A stretch of DNA of 35,546 nt from Syntrophomonadaceae bacterium (lineage in GTDB: Bacteria > Bacillota > Dethiobacteria > DTU022), in contig SKXC01000033.1 of NCBI GenBank assembly GCA_007128625.1, forward strand, positions 1 through 35,546, in the 5' to 3' direction. Below the pieces are notes generated by a model. The model worked only from the letters and a program-made list of their open reading frames with translations. It had not been told where the DNA came from and did no database searches. Shown piece by piece: positions 1-7,426 of this stretch; the first letter of the stretch is position 1; every line of letters starts with the position of its first letter. A program made the translations under genes and the position numbers.

Positions 1-399
1 GAACAGCATCACAGTCGCAGCATGAAACTGATCAGCGATATTGGTTTTAGCCGTTTGCACGTTTTTAAATTTTCACCACGACCGGGGACAAAAGCGGCAA
101 ATTTATCCGGTCAACTACCCAGTAAAGTTAAAGATAGACGCAGCAAAGAAATGATCGAACTTGGTGAAAAGATGGCTTCTCTTTACAGGCAGAATTTTTT
201 AGGCACAATTCAACCGGTTCTGGTTGAAAAGGTGGTGCCTTACTGTTTCAGCGAAGGATTTACCTCTCATTACTTACGGGTTAGAATTATTTCTGATATT
301 AAGGGTCTGCACTGGCGGGGAAAACTGATTAATGCCCGCCTGGAAAAAGATGAAGGTCCTCATATCAGGGCTGTTCACATTAACAGAAAGCATATATAG
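1..399 (+). CDS. mtaB: tRNA t6A37 methylthiotransferase MtaB, C-terminal part (cut by window start)
   Basis: MtaB is a radical-SAM Fe-S enzyme that adds a methylthio group to t6A37 in tRNAs reading ANN codons. Only the end is present. Frame 1 is open from base 1, so the gene starts outside the window and the ATG at 22 is internal. The stretch GFSRLHVFKFSPRPGTKAA is the typical end of the radical-SAM barrel in MtaB/MiaB-like proteins. It is followed by a helix and a C-terminal TRAM-like beta domain of about 60 residues (from VLVEKVVPY). The cluster-binding cysteines lie upstream and cannot be checked. In Bacillus the orthologue (yqeV) also lies just before rpsU-yqeY, which supports MtaB over MiaB. 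Here a minus-strand block separates it from rpsU. Confidence 0.9.
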   Translation, partial: EQHHSRSMKLISDIGFSRLHVFKFSPRPGTKAANLSGQLPSKVKDRRSKEMIELGEKMASLYRQNFLGTIQPVLVEKVVPYCFSEGFTSHYLRVRIISDIKGLHWRGKLINARLEKDEGPHIRAVHINRKHI

Positions 400-410
400 C
401 AGAAATTAGG

Positions 411-432
411 CTGTTGATCAAAACGGCAACAG
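411..432. terminator. weak stem-loop between convergent genes
   Basis: CTGTTG (411-416) and CAACAG (427-432) form a 6 bp stem with a 10-base loop, between the stops of mtaB (+) and the HAD gene (-). There is no clean T-run on either side. It could be a weak two-way terminator or chance. Confidence 0.25.
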
Positions 433-435
433 AAT

Positions 436-1164
436 TTAGTCTTTAAGACTATCGATAAAAAAGGCCAAATCTTTTAAACTACCCCGGTAATTGCTGAAAG
501 GTTCTTCCTTACTGCGGTGCAGGATAAAATCTTCGACTAAAAAAGTATCGAGACCGGCTTCGGCGGCACTAAGGTCTTCGATAGTGTCATTTCCGGCCAT
601 CAGGCAGTTTTCCGGTAAGCAGTTTATGATATTGGTAATTTCAAGGTAATAGGCCGGGTTTGGCTTGCAAAAATGCATATTCTCCATGGTAGTAATCAAA
701 TCAAACAGCTCTTCAGATAAACCACCCCAGGAAAGACGCTGCAGGATCGCTGCTGCTGGAAAAATCGGATTTGTGGCCAGCACCAGGGTCAGGTTTTTCC
801 TCCGGGCTGCTTCAATCACTAAACGGGCACAGGGATGCTCCCGGCCCCAACAGCTTAAATATGGAAAATCATCACGGTAAAATTCTATTTCCAGAGGTTT
901 GATCTGTTTGTATGAGAGTCCCAGCAGCCGGCAAAATTCTTCGTAAAAGACCGTTTCGTTTTTTTTCAAAGGATCATTGTTTTGAATCACCTTATTAGTT
1001 GCCCTGAAAAGATATTGAACAAACCTGTCCCGGTTTACAAATCCGTTAAATTTAGCAGACAGGGCTTCGATATAGGCCGGTATAAATTTTTCAATATCGA
1101 GATCGAGCAAAGTGCCGTCTAAATCCAGAAGCAGGGCCTTATATTGTTTTTTTTTGCTAATCAA
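436..1164 (-). CDS. HAD-superfamily hydrolase (phosphatase-like)
   Basis: A 242-residue haloacid dehalogenase-type hydrolase, probably a cytosolic phosphatase of unknown substrate. Motif I is LLLDLDGTLLDLD (about residues 12-24) with the nucleophile and acid/base aspartates. Motif II is in VLATNP (about 128-133), a lysine in HFCKPNP fits motif III, and GNDTIEDLSAAEAG fits motif IV. The segment between motifs I and II is large and helical, as in the C1-cap YjjG/phosphoglycolate phosphatase-like group. The start is TTG at 1164, overlapping the ylbF-like stop by four bases (TTGA), so the two are translationally coupled. An AGGA lies only a few bases before the start. The substrate cannot be read from the sequence. 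Confidence 0.85.
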   Translation of the reverse strand: MISKKKQYKALLLDLDGTLLDLDIEKFIPAYIEALSAKFNGFVNRDRFVQYLFRATNKVIQNNDPLKKNETVFYEEFCRLLGLSYKQIKPLEIEFYRDDFPYLSCWGREHPCARLVIEAARRKNLTLVLATNPIFPAAAILQRLSWGGLSEELFDLITTMENMHFCKPNPAYYLEITNIINCLPENCLMAGNDTIEDLSAAEAGLDTFLVEDFILHRSKEEPFSNYRGSLKDLAFFIDSLKD

Positions 1165-1541
1165 GTTTCCTGATCACCGTTTTCGTCCGGGATACCCAAC
1201 AGTTCCGCATCGAATATTTCATTGGCCGCTTCACTGATAATATTTTGCACGTCCTGTAATAACACGGCTATCTTATACTCAGCCTGCAGGAAACGTTTGG
1301 CAATCATATTCATATTAACCACTTCAAGCAGTTTCTCTACTTTTTCTTCCTGTTCTTTTGAGACTTCAATGCCTGACAATTTTTGCTTTTGCAGTTCTAG
1401 CTGTTTATTGCGAAAATCGATCACCATTTTTTTGGCAGATGATTCGGCTTTTAAAGCCTCCTGGGCTTCCTTCATTTCCTTAAACTCAGGTGAGTCTCGC
1501 AAAGCTTTAGCCAGCCTGTGTGCGGCATCGTAAGGATTCAT
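1161..1541 (-). CDS. YlbF/YmcA family protein
   Basis: A 126-residue all-helical, charged protein of the YlbF/YmcA (Com_YlbF) family. It matches in length, in the N-terminal pattern YDAAHRLAKALRDSPEFKEM, and in the middle repeat of Lys/Gln/Glu-rich helix (FRNKQLELQKQ). In Bacillus subtilis YlbF and YmcA form a complex with YaaT that affects RNase Y-dependent mRNA processing, competence, biofilm and sporulation. Whether this copy does the same is unknown. A strong AAAGGAG precedes the ATG at 1541. It is the first gene of a two-gene unit with the HAD hydrolase. The adjoining selenouridine synthase gene is on the same strand 57 bases upstream. Confidence 0.8.
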   Translation of the reverse strand: MNPYDAAHRLAKALRDSPEFKEMKEAQEALKAESSAKKMVIDFRNKQLELQKQKLSGIEVSKEQEEKVEKLLEVVNMNMIAKRFLQAEYKIAVLLQDVQNIISEAANEIFDAELLGIPDENGDQET

Positions 1542-1598
1542 TGTTTATTACTCTCCTTTCCTGGTTAAAATAAAATCTTCTGATATATTCTCGGCCTG

Positions 1599-2681
1599 TT
1601 ATCCACTACTTGAATGTACAGGGTGGGTAGAAACTGAGTATACATGTCTTATTTTATTAATTATCATTTCTACTGCCCTGTTAATATCAGTTGCATCGAT
1701 TGTTTCACTAAATTTTGAGTACTCCGGGCGGGAATCCCTGTAAAAAAGATCATAGTAGTCAGTGCATAATATTTCAACTGCTTTGTAATAATTTCCTTCG
1801 TCCAGCATTGAGGCAAGATAATCCGTTTTTTTGTGGCCCAGGTGGTTGTTTAAGGAGTAAAGAGCAGTTTTAAGCTGTCCTAACCTCATCTCGCTCATGG
1901 GGCTTTCAATGTAGGTGTCTACAATACGTTTAGCCCGGACTTCCAGCGGAGCGGTTAATAGGAAATGATTTCCTTTGTTCATGGCTTCAATCAAAAACCG
2001 GGGCAGGTATACATTGCCTATACGGCGCCCCTCCCCTTCAATGACCAGGTATGGTTTATTACTTATGCAGTCAAGATCCTGCAGCAAAAGTGTATCAAAA
2101 TCTTTTTGGGAGCGGGGCTTATCGATACCGATGGCCCCAAAAACAGATCCACGGTGCCGGGCCAGGCCTTCAAGATCGATGGTCGGTATTCCCTGGTGTC
2201 CGAGCTTGTCAAGAATAAGTGTTTTACCGACCCCGGTCAGTCCGTGAAGGACAAACAACTCATTTTTTAGATTATAGCTGTTGAGACGATGGTATATATA
2301 GCGGCGATAGCCCTTATAGCCGTATTTCAGCCGGAAAGCAGTAATTCCCATCAGGGATAACACCTCATAAAGGCTGAAACTGCGCATGCCGCCTCTTTTA
2401 CAGTATAACAAAGGGATTTTTCTACCGCATGATTCAGTTATTTTTTCGACCAAACCAGGCAGCCTTGGAGCAACCATTTCCAGTGCTGCTCTTCTTGCCT
2501 CATGCTCCCCAAGCTGATAATATATGATACTTAGTTGATCATGCTCCCGTTGGTCAAAAAGCGGTATATTAACAGCGCCCGGTATAGAGGCTTCTTTATA
2601 CTCCACCGGTGTGCGGACATCTACAAATAGAAGGTCTGAGCGTTTAAGAGCTTCATTAATTTCTATTTCCACCAGTGTCAC
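1599..2681 (-). CDS. selU: tRNA 2-selenouridine synthase (rhodanese + P-loop)
   Basis: SelU/MnmH (YbbB) replaces sulfur with selenium in 2-thiouridine at the wobble base (U34) of tRNA-Lys, -Glu and -Gln, through a geranylated intermediate and with selenophosphate as donor. The 360-residue length is typical. The N-terminal rhodanese domain (about 1-125) has DVRTPVEY and the catalytic Cys94 in YCKRGGMRS. A P-loop domain follows, with GLTGVGKT at 147-154. The start is GTG at 2681. A second GTG three codons downstream is better spaced from the AGGAAGGAA ribosome site, so the true start may be at 2672. The presence of SelU implies that the cell makes selenophosphate; selD is not in the window. Confidence 0.9.
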   Translation of the reverse strand: MTLVEIEINEALKRSDLLFVDVRTPVEYKEASIPGAVNIPLFDQREHDQLSIIYYQLGEHEARRAALEMVAPRLPGLVEKITESCGRKIPLLYCKRGGMRSFSLYEVLSLMGITAFRLKYGYKGYRRYIYHRLNSYNLKNELFVLHGLTGVGKTLILDKLGHQGIPTIDLEGLARHRGSVFGAIGIDKPRSQKDFDTLLLQDLDCISNKPYLVIEGEGRRIGNVYLPRFLIEAMNKGNHFLLTAPLEVRAKRIVDTYIESPMSEMRLGQLKTALYSLNNHLGHKKTDYLASMLDEGNYYKAVEILCTDYYDLFYRDSRPEYSKFSETIDATDINRAVEMIINKIRHVYSVSTHPVHSSSG

Positions 2682-2831
2682 TTCCTTCCTGCTTCTAATT
2701 ATAGCTGATTATATCAAAGGTGTAAAAATATTTTACTGCTTAAAGGTAATACCCTATCTTTTAGCGAAGTATAAAAAAAGATAATCAGTTATGATTATTT
2801 TTTTATAGTCTTCTTGCATTTTGCTGCTTGC

Positions 2832-2860
2832 TTCTCAAGGCAAAATGGCTGTGTTATAAT
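2832..2860 (+). promoter_or_regulatory. sigma-A promoter with extended -10
   Basis: The -10 is a perfect TATAAT at 2855-2860 with the TG extension at 2852-2853. A partial -35 (TTCTCA, 2832-2837, 4 of 6) lies 17 bases upstream. It is about 20 bases from the start of the HIT gene and probably drives the HIT-rpsU-yqeY group. Confidence 0.7.
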
Positions 2861-2880
2861 ATTATCCAGGAGGAATCAAC

Positions 2881-3243
2881 ATGTCTGCTGATTGTATTTT
2901 TTGCAAGATCATCAAGCGGGAGCTAGATGCAGATATCGTGTATGAGGATGAATATGCAGTTGCTTTTAAAGATATTAATCCTGCTGCTCCCGTTCATATC
3001 CTGATAGTACCACGTGAACACATTCCGACAATAATGGATGTGGAAAAAAGCAATGAAAAATTGATTGGTCATTTGCATTTAGTTGCCAATGAAGTAGCCA
3101 GGGCTTTTAAACTGGGGAAAAAAGGTTACCGGTTGGTTATAAACTGTGGTGCTGATGCAGGTCAGATCGTATTTCATCTTCACCTCCACCTCCTGGGAGG
3201 AAGACCTTTGCTGCAAACCATAGCCAAGGGCAGGGGTGTTTAA
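2881..3243 (+). CDS. HIT family protein (HinT-like nucleotide hydrolase)
   Basis: A 120-residue histidine-triad protein. The C-terminal HxHxHxx signature FHLHLHLLGG is complete, and the N-terminal CIFCKI and IPT segments are those of the HinT branch, which hydrolyses purine nucleoside phosphoramidates and acyl-adenylates such as those made by aminoacyl-tRNA synthetases. The length is standard. AGGAGG lies 6 bases before the ATG. It sits immediately before rpsU, a pairing seen in many Clostridia. The two N-terminal cysteines (CIFC) are half of a zinc site that some HinT proteins keep; the other ligands are not obvious. Confidence 0.93.
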   Translation: MSADCIFCKIIKRELDADIVYEDEYAVAFKDINPAAPVHILIVPREHIPTIMDVEKSNEKLIGHLHLVANEVARAFKLGKKGYRLVINCGADAGQIVFHLHLHLLGGRPLLQTIAKGRGV

Positions 3244-3297
3244 TCTAATGAAAGTAAGGCCTCTGGGCATTGGTTTTAAGGAGAGGGGGGAAGAGTT

Positions 3298-3471
3298 ATG
3301 GCAGAAGTAAAAATAGGTAAAAACGAAACCTTGGATAAGGCTTTGAAGAGGTTTAAAAAACAGTGTGCCCGCGCGGGAGTTATATCTGAAGCACGCAGGC
3401 GTGAACATTATGAAAAGCCAAGCGTTCGTCGGAAAAAAAAGGCTGATGCTGCACGTAAAAGGCGTCGTTAA
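3298..3471 (+). CDS. rpsU: 30S ribosomal protein S21
   Basis: This 57-residue ORF begins [19 protein letters not shown] and ends in a highly basic tail ([10 protein letters not shown]). This is bS21, which sits near the mRNA exit region of the 30S subunit and helps initiation. The ATG at 3298 follows a strong purine-rich ribosome site (AAGGAGAGGGGG), and the stop is TAA at 3469-3471. It lies between the HIT gene and yqeY, exactly as in many Firmicutes. The length is normal for the family. Confidence 0.95.
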   Translation: MAEVKIGKNETLDKALKRFKKQCARAGVISEARRREHYEKPSVRRKKKADAARKRRR

Positions 3472-3496
3472 GTAAAGTAACAGGGAGGCATCGTTT

Positions 3497-3949
3497 ATGG
3501 CGAAAAAATCCTTGACTGAAAAGCTTTTTGAAGAGCAGAAAGAAGCTATGAAGGCAAAAGATCGTTTTCGCCTGTCTGTAATCAGGATGCTTAGGGCAGA
3601 ACTGCAAAACGGTGCTATTGCTAAAAATGATGCTCTTGATGAAAATGAAGAGCTGGCAATTTTAACCCGAGAAGTAAAAAAAAGACAGGAAGCCCTGAAC
3701 GATTATCAAAGAGCAAATCGTCAGGAGCTGCTTGATGACCTGAACCGGGAGATAGAAATTCTTAAAAAATATCTTCCCGAACAGCTTTCTGAAGATGAAT
3801 TAAACCAAATGGTTCGCGAAGCAATTGCTGAAAGCGGTGCCGAAACGAAGCGGGATATGGGGAAAGTGATGAGCCTGCTTATGCCTAAAGTTAAAGGAAA
3901 AGCTGACGGTGGTATGGTTCGTGAGATAGTTGAAAACCTGCTTCAATAA
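3497..3949 (+). CDS. yqeY: GatB/YqeY domain protein
   Basis: A 150-residue stand-alone YqeY protein. This helical domain is also found at the C-terminus of the GatB subunit of tRNA-dependent amidotransferase, where it binds tRNA. Recognisable parts are the N-terminal LTEKLFEEQKEAMKAKD, the segment VIRMLRAELQN, and the C-terminal KRDMGKVMSLLMPKVKGKAD, which is the hallmark of the family. The precise role of the free protein is not known. The start at 3497 has GGGAGG upstream. It lies 25 bases after rpsU and is likely cotranscribed with it. Confidence 0.93.
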   Translation: MAKKSLTEKLFEEQKEAMKAKDRFRLSVIRMLRAELQNGAIAKNDALDENEELAILTREVKKRQEALNDYQRANRQELLDDLNREIEILKKYLPEQLSEDELNQMVREAIAESGAETKRDMGKVMSLLMPKVKGKADGGMVREIVENLLQ

Positions 3950-3964
3950 TGTGCTGTAATTTTT

Positions 3965-3987
3965 GCCCGGCTAGAAAATTGCCGGGC
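3965..3987 (+). terminator. GC-rich stem-loop between yqeY and the NfeD gene
   Basis: GCCCGGC (3965-3971) pairs perfectly with GCCGGGC (3981-3987) around a 9-base loop. No T-run follows, so this is more likely an attenuating or mRNA-stabilising hairpin than a full terminator. Confidence 0.4.
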
Positions 3988-4009
3988 TTATGTATAGGAG
4001 AGTCGGGTT

Positions 4010-5338
4010 GTGTCAGGACAAAAAAGATTTTTGCTTTGGCTGGCCTGTCTGGTTGCCGGACTTTTTATCATTATTCCTGTTACCGGCAGTTCAACTGGCA
4101 ACCAACAGGTTGTAGTGATCGAGATCGAAGGCACTATTGATCCGGGAACTAAAAGCTATGTCAGTTTTGCTCTTCAGGAAGCCCGGGCAGTGGATGCCGC
4201 TGCGGTAATTATGGAATTCAATACGCCGGGTGGATTTATAAACTCTGCTGAGGCGATTAGTAGCCTTATGGATGAATATGAGGGCCCAATTTATGCTTTT
4301 ATTCGTCCTAAGGCCATATCGGCCGGTGCTTACCTGGCTTTGGCCGCTGACGGAATTTATATGGTGCCGGGTAGTACCATTGGTGCTGCAGAATTGAGTA
4401 TCCTTGGTGTTGGTGAAGTTGATCAAAAGGCTGTAGATGTCTGGGAAGCAGAAATGAAGAGTATGGCCGAACGTCAGGATAGAGATCCTGAAATTGCTGC
4501 GGCCATGGTTCGCAGGGATATTGCCATTGACGGTTTGGTTGAATCGGGGATTTTGCTCACCCTGACTGCCAGTGAAGCCCTGGAAGTAGGTTACAGTGAG
4601 GGCACCGTGGATAACCAGGCAGTTTTGCTTCAGGCAATCGGCCTGGAACAGGCAGAATGGCATGTTATAGAGTCGCGCTTGAGTGACAGCCTGGTCAGCT
4701 GGACTACAAACCCGGTAGTGGGGACTATCCTGTTGCTTATCGGGTTTGGCGGTTTGGCTCTAGAAGTAATCACGGCCGGTTTTGGGGCTGCCGGTATTTT
4801 AAGCCTGGGTGCGTTTGCCATTTATTTCGGGGGTAATATCGCCGGCGGTATGGCTGAGTACTGGGTTTTACTCCTTTTTGCCCTGGGTATCGGTCTGATG
4901 CTGGTCGAAGTAGTTATGCCCGGTTTTGGCATTTTTGGGGTTTCCGGTTTGATTTTTACCATAGCATCAATTGTTCTGGCTGCCGTCTCTGTGCAGACCG
5001 GGCTGATCATGATCCTGATCTCAATAGCCCTGGCCGGTGTTTTCTCTGTAGTTGCTTTTCGTTTTTTTGCCCGCCGTGGGTTTTTACGTCATATTATCCT
5101 CTCAGAAGAAGAGACTGCAGATCTGGGTTATGTTGCCCCCCGTGATCAAAAAAATCTGGCCGGCAAAGAAGGAATCGCTGTTACATCATTGCGCCCTTCA
5201 GGCGCGGCTTTGATCGATAACCGGCGGATCGATGTTGTCAGCGAAGGTTCATTTATTCCCGAGGGAGAACCGGTAATCGTAGAAAGAGTTGAAGGGGTGC
5301 GGGTGATTGTCCGCCTTCTAGATAAACGCAGTCAGTAG
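4010..5338 (+). CDS. NfeD-family membrane serine protease-like protein (YqeZ type)
   Basis: A 442-residue NfeD protein of the long type. An N-terminal signal/anchor (about 1-30) is followed by a ClpP-like domain (about 35-230). That domain carries FNTPGGF and ISAGAYLALAADGIYMVP, where the serine of SAGAY is the expected nucleophile. Four or five membrane segments follow (about 240-370), then a C-terminal OB-fold (from about 380). Long NfeD proteins pair with stomatin/flotillin proteins, and floA is the next gene. They are thought to act in membrane microdomains, cutting small hydrophobic proteins. The start is GTG at 4010 with AGGAG about 9 bases upstream. This is the same place as Bacillus yqeZ, and the length is close to it. 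Confidence 0.9.
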   Translation: MSGQKRFLLWLACLVAGLFIIIPVTGSSTGNQQVVVIEIEGTIDPGTKSYVSFALQEARAVDAAAVIMEFNTPGGFINSAEAISSLMDEYEGPIYAFIRPKAISAGAYLALAADGIYMVPGSTIGAAELSILGVGEVDQKAVDVWEAEMKSMAERQDRDPEIAAAMVRRDIAIDGLVESGILLTLTASEALEVGYSEGTVDNQAVLLQAIGLEQAEWHVIESRLSDSLVSWTTNPVVGTILLLIGFGGLALEVITAGFGAAGILSLGAFAIYFGGNIAGGMAEYWVLLLFALGIGLMLVEVVMPGFGIFGVSGLIFTIASIVLAAVSVQTGLIMILISIALAGVFSVVAFRFFARRGFLRHIILSEEETADLGYVAPRDQKNLAGKEGIAVTSLRPSGAALIDNRRIDVVSEGSFIPEGEPVIVERVEGVRVIVRLLDKRSQ

Positions 5339-5404
5339 ATTGGCCTGAAAAAGGGGCTGCCTGCCCGAAGAGCTTTGTTTATCAATATATGAGGAGGTTT
5401 TATC

Positions 5405-6403
5405 ATGGTAGAAGGAATAATTCCTATACTGGCGCTTATTGTAGTAATTGTTATTTTTTTAGCGGTTGTTTTTAGCTTTATTCCCATTGGACTGTGGATT
5501 TCGGCCCTGGCGGCCCGTGTACCGGTGGGTATTTTTGCCCTGATCGGGATGCGTTTAAGGCGGGTTATCCCGGTTAAAATAGTTGCTCCGTTAATTAAAG
5601 CAACCAAGGCCGGGTTGGAGCTGAGCTCGAACAAGCTGGAAGGGCATTTCCTGGCCGGTGGAAATGTAGATCGGGTAGTTAATGCCTTGATTGCCGCACA
5701 GCGTGCTGAAATCCCCCTTTTGTTTGAAAGGGCAGCGGCAATTGACCTGGCCGGGCGAGATGTTCTGCAGGCTGTGCAGATGAGTGTCAATCCCAAGGTT
5801 ATTGAAACCCCGGTTGTTGCGGCAGTGGCAAAGGATGGAATTGAGGTTAAAGCCCGGGCCAAGGTTACGGTGAGAGCCAACATTGATCGTTTAGTCGGTG
5901 GTGCCGGTGAAGAAACCATAATTGCCAGGGTTGGCGAAGGAATTGTTACCACGATTGGTTCTTCAGAAAACCACAAGGTGGTTTTAGAGAACCCGGACAG
6001 TATTTCAAATACTGTATTAAAAAAAGGCCTTGATTCGGGAACTGCCTATGAAATTCTTTCTATTGATGTTGCCGATGTTGATGTTGGCAAAAATATCGGT
6101 GCCCAGCTGCAAACCGATCAGGCTGAAGCCGATAAAAGAATTGCCCAGGCAAAGGCTGAAGAACGTCGGGCAATGGCCGTGGCCAGGGAACAGGAAATGG
6201 TTGCCGCAGTTCAGGAGATGAGAGCCAAGGTTACCGAAGCAGAAGCTGAGGTGCCGCGGGCTATCTCCCAGGCCCTGCGTGAAGGCAATCTTGGAGCAAT
6301 GGATTACTATCAGCTTAAAAATGTTATGGCTGATACTGATATGCGTGATAGCATCAGCAAGTTAGGCCAGGAAGAACAACAAGAAGAAGATAAAAATAAA
6401 TAA
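5405..6403 (+). CDS. floA: flotillin-like protein FloA
   Basis: FloA (YqfA) is a membrane scaffold protein of bacterial lipid-raft-like microdomains. The 332 residues match the usual length. A hydrophobic N-terminal hairpin (about 5-50) anchors it from the inside. An SPFH-like domain follows ([22 protein letters not shown], quoted only in part: [17 protein letters not shown]). The C-terminal half has an Ala/Glu-rich coiled coil ([20 protein letters not shown]). AGGAGG stands 8 bases before the ATG. It follows the NfeD partner by 66 bases, as in Bacillus. Confidence 0.95.
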   Translation: MVEGIIPILALIVVIVIFLAVVFSFIPIGLWISALAARVPVGIFALIGMRLRRVIPVKIVAPLIKATKAGLELSSNKLEGHFLAGGNVDRVVNALIAAQRAEIPLLFERAAAIDLAGRDVLQAVQMSVNPKVIETPVVAAVAKDGIEVKARAKVTVRANIDRLVGGAGEETIIARVGEGIVTTIGSSENHKVVLENPDSISNTVLKKGLDSGTAYEILSIDVADVDVGKNIGAQLQTDQAEADKRIAQAKAEERRAMAVAREQEMVAAVQEMRAKVTEAEAEVPRAISQALREGNLGAMDYYQLKNVMADTDMRDSISKLGQEEQQEEDKNK

Positions 6404-6420
6404 GTTGGGAGCCTTCTTTT

Positions 6421-6912
6421 ATGGAAAGCATAATAGTCTTTATTATCATAATTATTGTTTTCAATCTGCTCAGACGCCTGGCGGATGCGAATAGAAGCAA
6501 GCAAGCAGGATCGAGGCGGCAGGGAACTGCTGCTTCTATGCCGTTTTCCACTACAAAGCCCACTGGTCAAAGGCTAGAGGGCCCTTTTTTTCACTCAACA
6601 CGGCTGGATGGTCCTTATGCTGATTACGATGATGGAGAAACAGTTGATCAGGGTTATGATGAAGATTTTCAAGATAAAGAAGGCGATGAGTATCCAACAG
6701 TAGCAATCAAGGAAGGGGCAAAAGCTCCAGAAAAGCCTGGTATGCCGGCTGCTGTAAAGAAAAGCGGCCTGCCCACTGCTGTTTCTAAAAATTTGCGACA
6801 AATACTAAGTAATAAAAATTCCCTGGTTGCGGCATTTATCTTTCATGAAATAATTGAACCACCTCTTGCCCAAAATAAGAGTAGGAAAAGCGCTTTTAAG
6901 CGGTATAGATAG
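6421..6912 (+). CDS. small membrane-anchored hypothetical protein
   Basis: No function is recognised. The 163-residue product has one N-terminal membrane helix (ESIIVFIIIIIVFNLLRRL, residues 2-20), then a low-complexity, acidic cytoplasmic or extracytoplasmic middle part. It ends with a short conserved-looking segment, AAFIFHEIIEPPLAQNKSRK. That tail resembles the 'EILGPPRA'-type C-terminus I associate with short uncharacterised Firmicutes proteins; this is from memory and unverified. The gene starts 18 bases after floA with GGGAG upstream, so it probably belongs to the NfeD/floA unit. It occupies the place of yqfB but shows no clear likeness to it. Confidence 0.6.
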   Translation: MESIIVFIIIIIVFNLLRRLADANRSKQAGSRRQGTAASMPFSTTKPTGQRLEGPFFHSTRLDGPYADYDDGETVDQGYDEDFQDKEGDEYPTVAIKEGAKAPEKPGMPAAVKKSGLPTAVSKNLRQILSNKNSLVAAFIFHEIIEPPLAQNKSRKSAFKRYR

Positions 6913-7426
6913 GTAGGGAGAAAATATACTATCCAGGGGCAGCCAATATAAAGGGATGAAAACCGGAATACCTTTGGATAGGGATATTCCCGGAAAGCCT
7001 TTTGATGGCGTGGTTAGCAGTTTTCATGCAGCAGCTGAAGGACCCGTTTTGTTAAAGAAGTTTTTAAAAAAAATCTCTTTTTTAAGAAATAGTAGTTTTA
7101 CATGCCTTAAGCCTTTTTATTCAAGGTTAAGTTCTATTTGAGCAGTACTGGAACAGTTAATACAGGAAGGTTAAAAAACAGGCTGCGGTTTGATTTTGCC
7201 TTGATGTTTATTGTGACCGCTTAAAACCGTAGTTCTATTCCTTGATTAACTTTAATTGTACCTCTCGCCCTACTTAAGAAATCTGCGTAATATTTTCTGC
7301 TGTAAACATTTTCCCAGGCACAGTGAAGTTTTATGGGAATAATCAATAAACATTTTATTACTACCCTAGTTAAGCTACAAATGATAAAATAGGGTTTGCA
7401 ATCAAAATAAGGGGGACTGCTGCTTA
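6913..7426. other. 514-base stretch without a convincing gene, at the yqfC-yqfD position
   Basis: No ORF here has both a good ribosome site and a family likeness. The sequence is AT-rich with stops in all frames. The longest plus-strand ORF (6956-7141, 61 codons) has its purine run touching the ATG. CTGCGGTTT (7183-7191) can pair with AAACCGTAG (7225-7233) over a long loop. A TAAAAT at 7385-7390 could be a -10 for phoH, but no -35 is seen. In spore formers yqfC and yqfD fill this place; I could not see remnants of them. Confidence 0.6.

Noticed and set aside
3949-4140. 63-codon ORF overlapping the start of the NfeD gene
   Set aside because: It is a shadow in another frame of the well-supported NfeD coding sequence.
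6956-7141. 61-codon plus-strand ORF between the small membrane protein gene and phoH
   Set aside because: The purine run AAAGGG touches the ATG, so there is no usable ribosome spacing. The product has no family likeness and the DNA is AT-rich with homopolymers.
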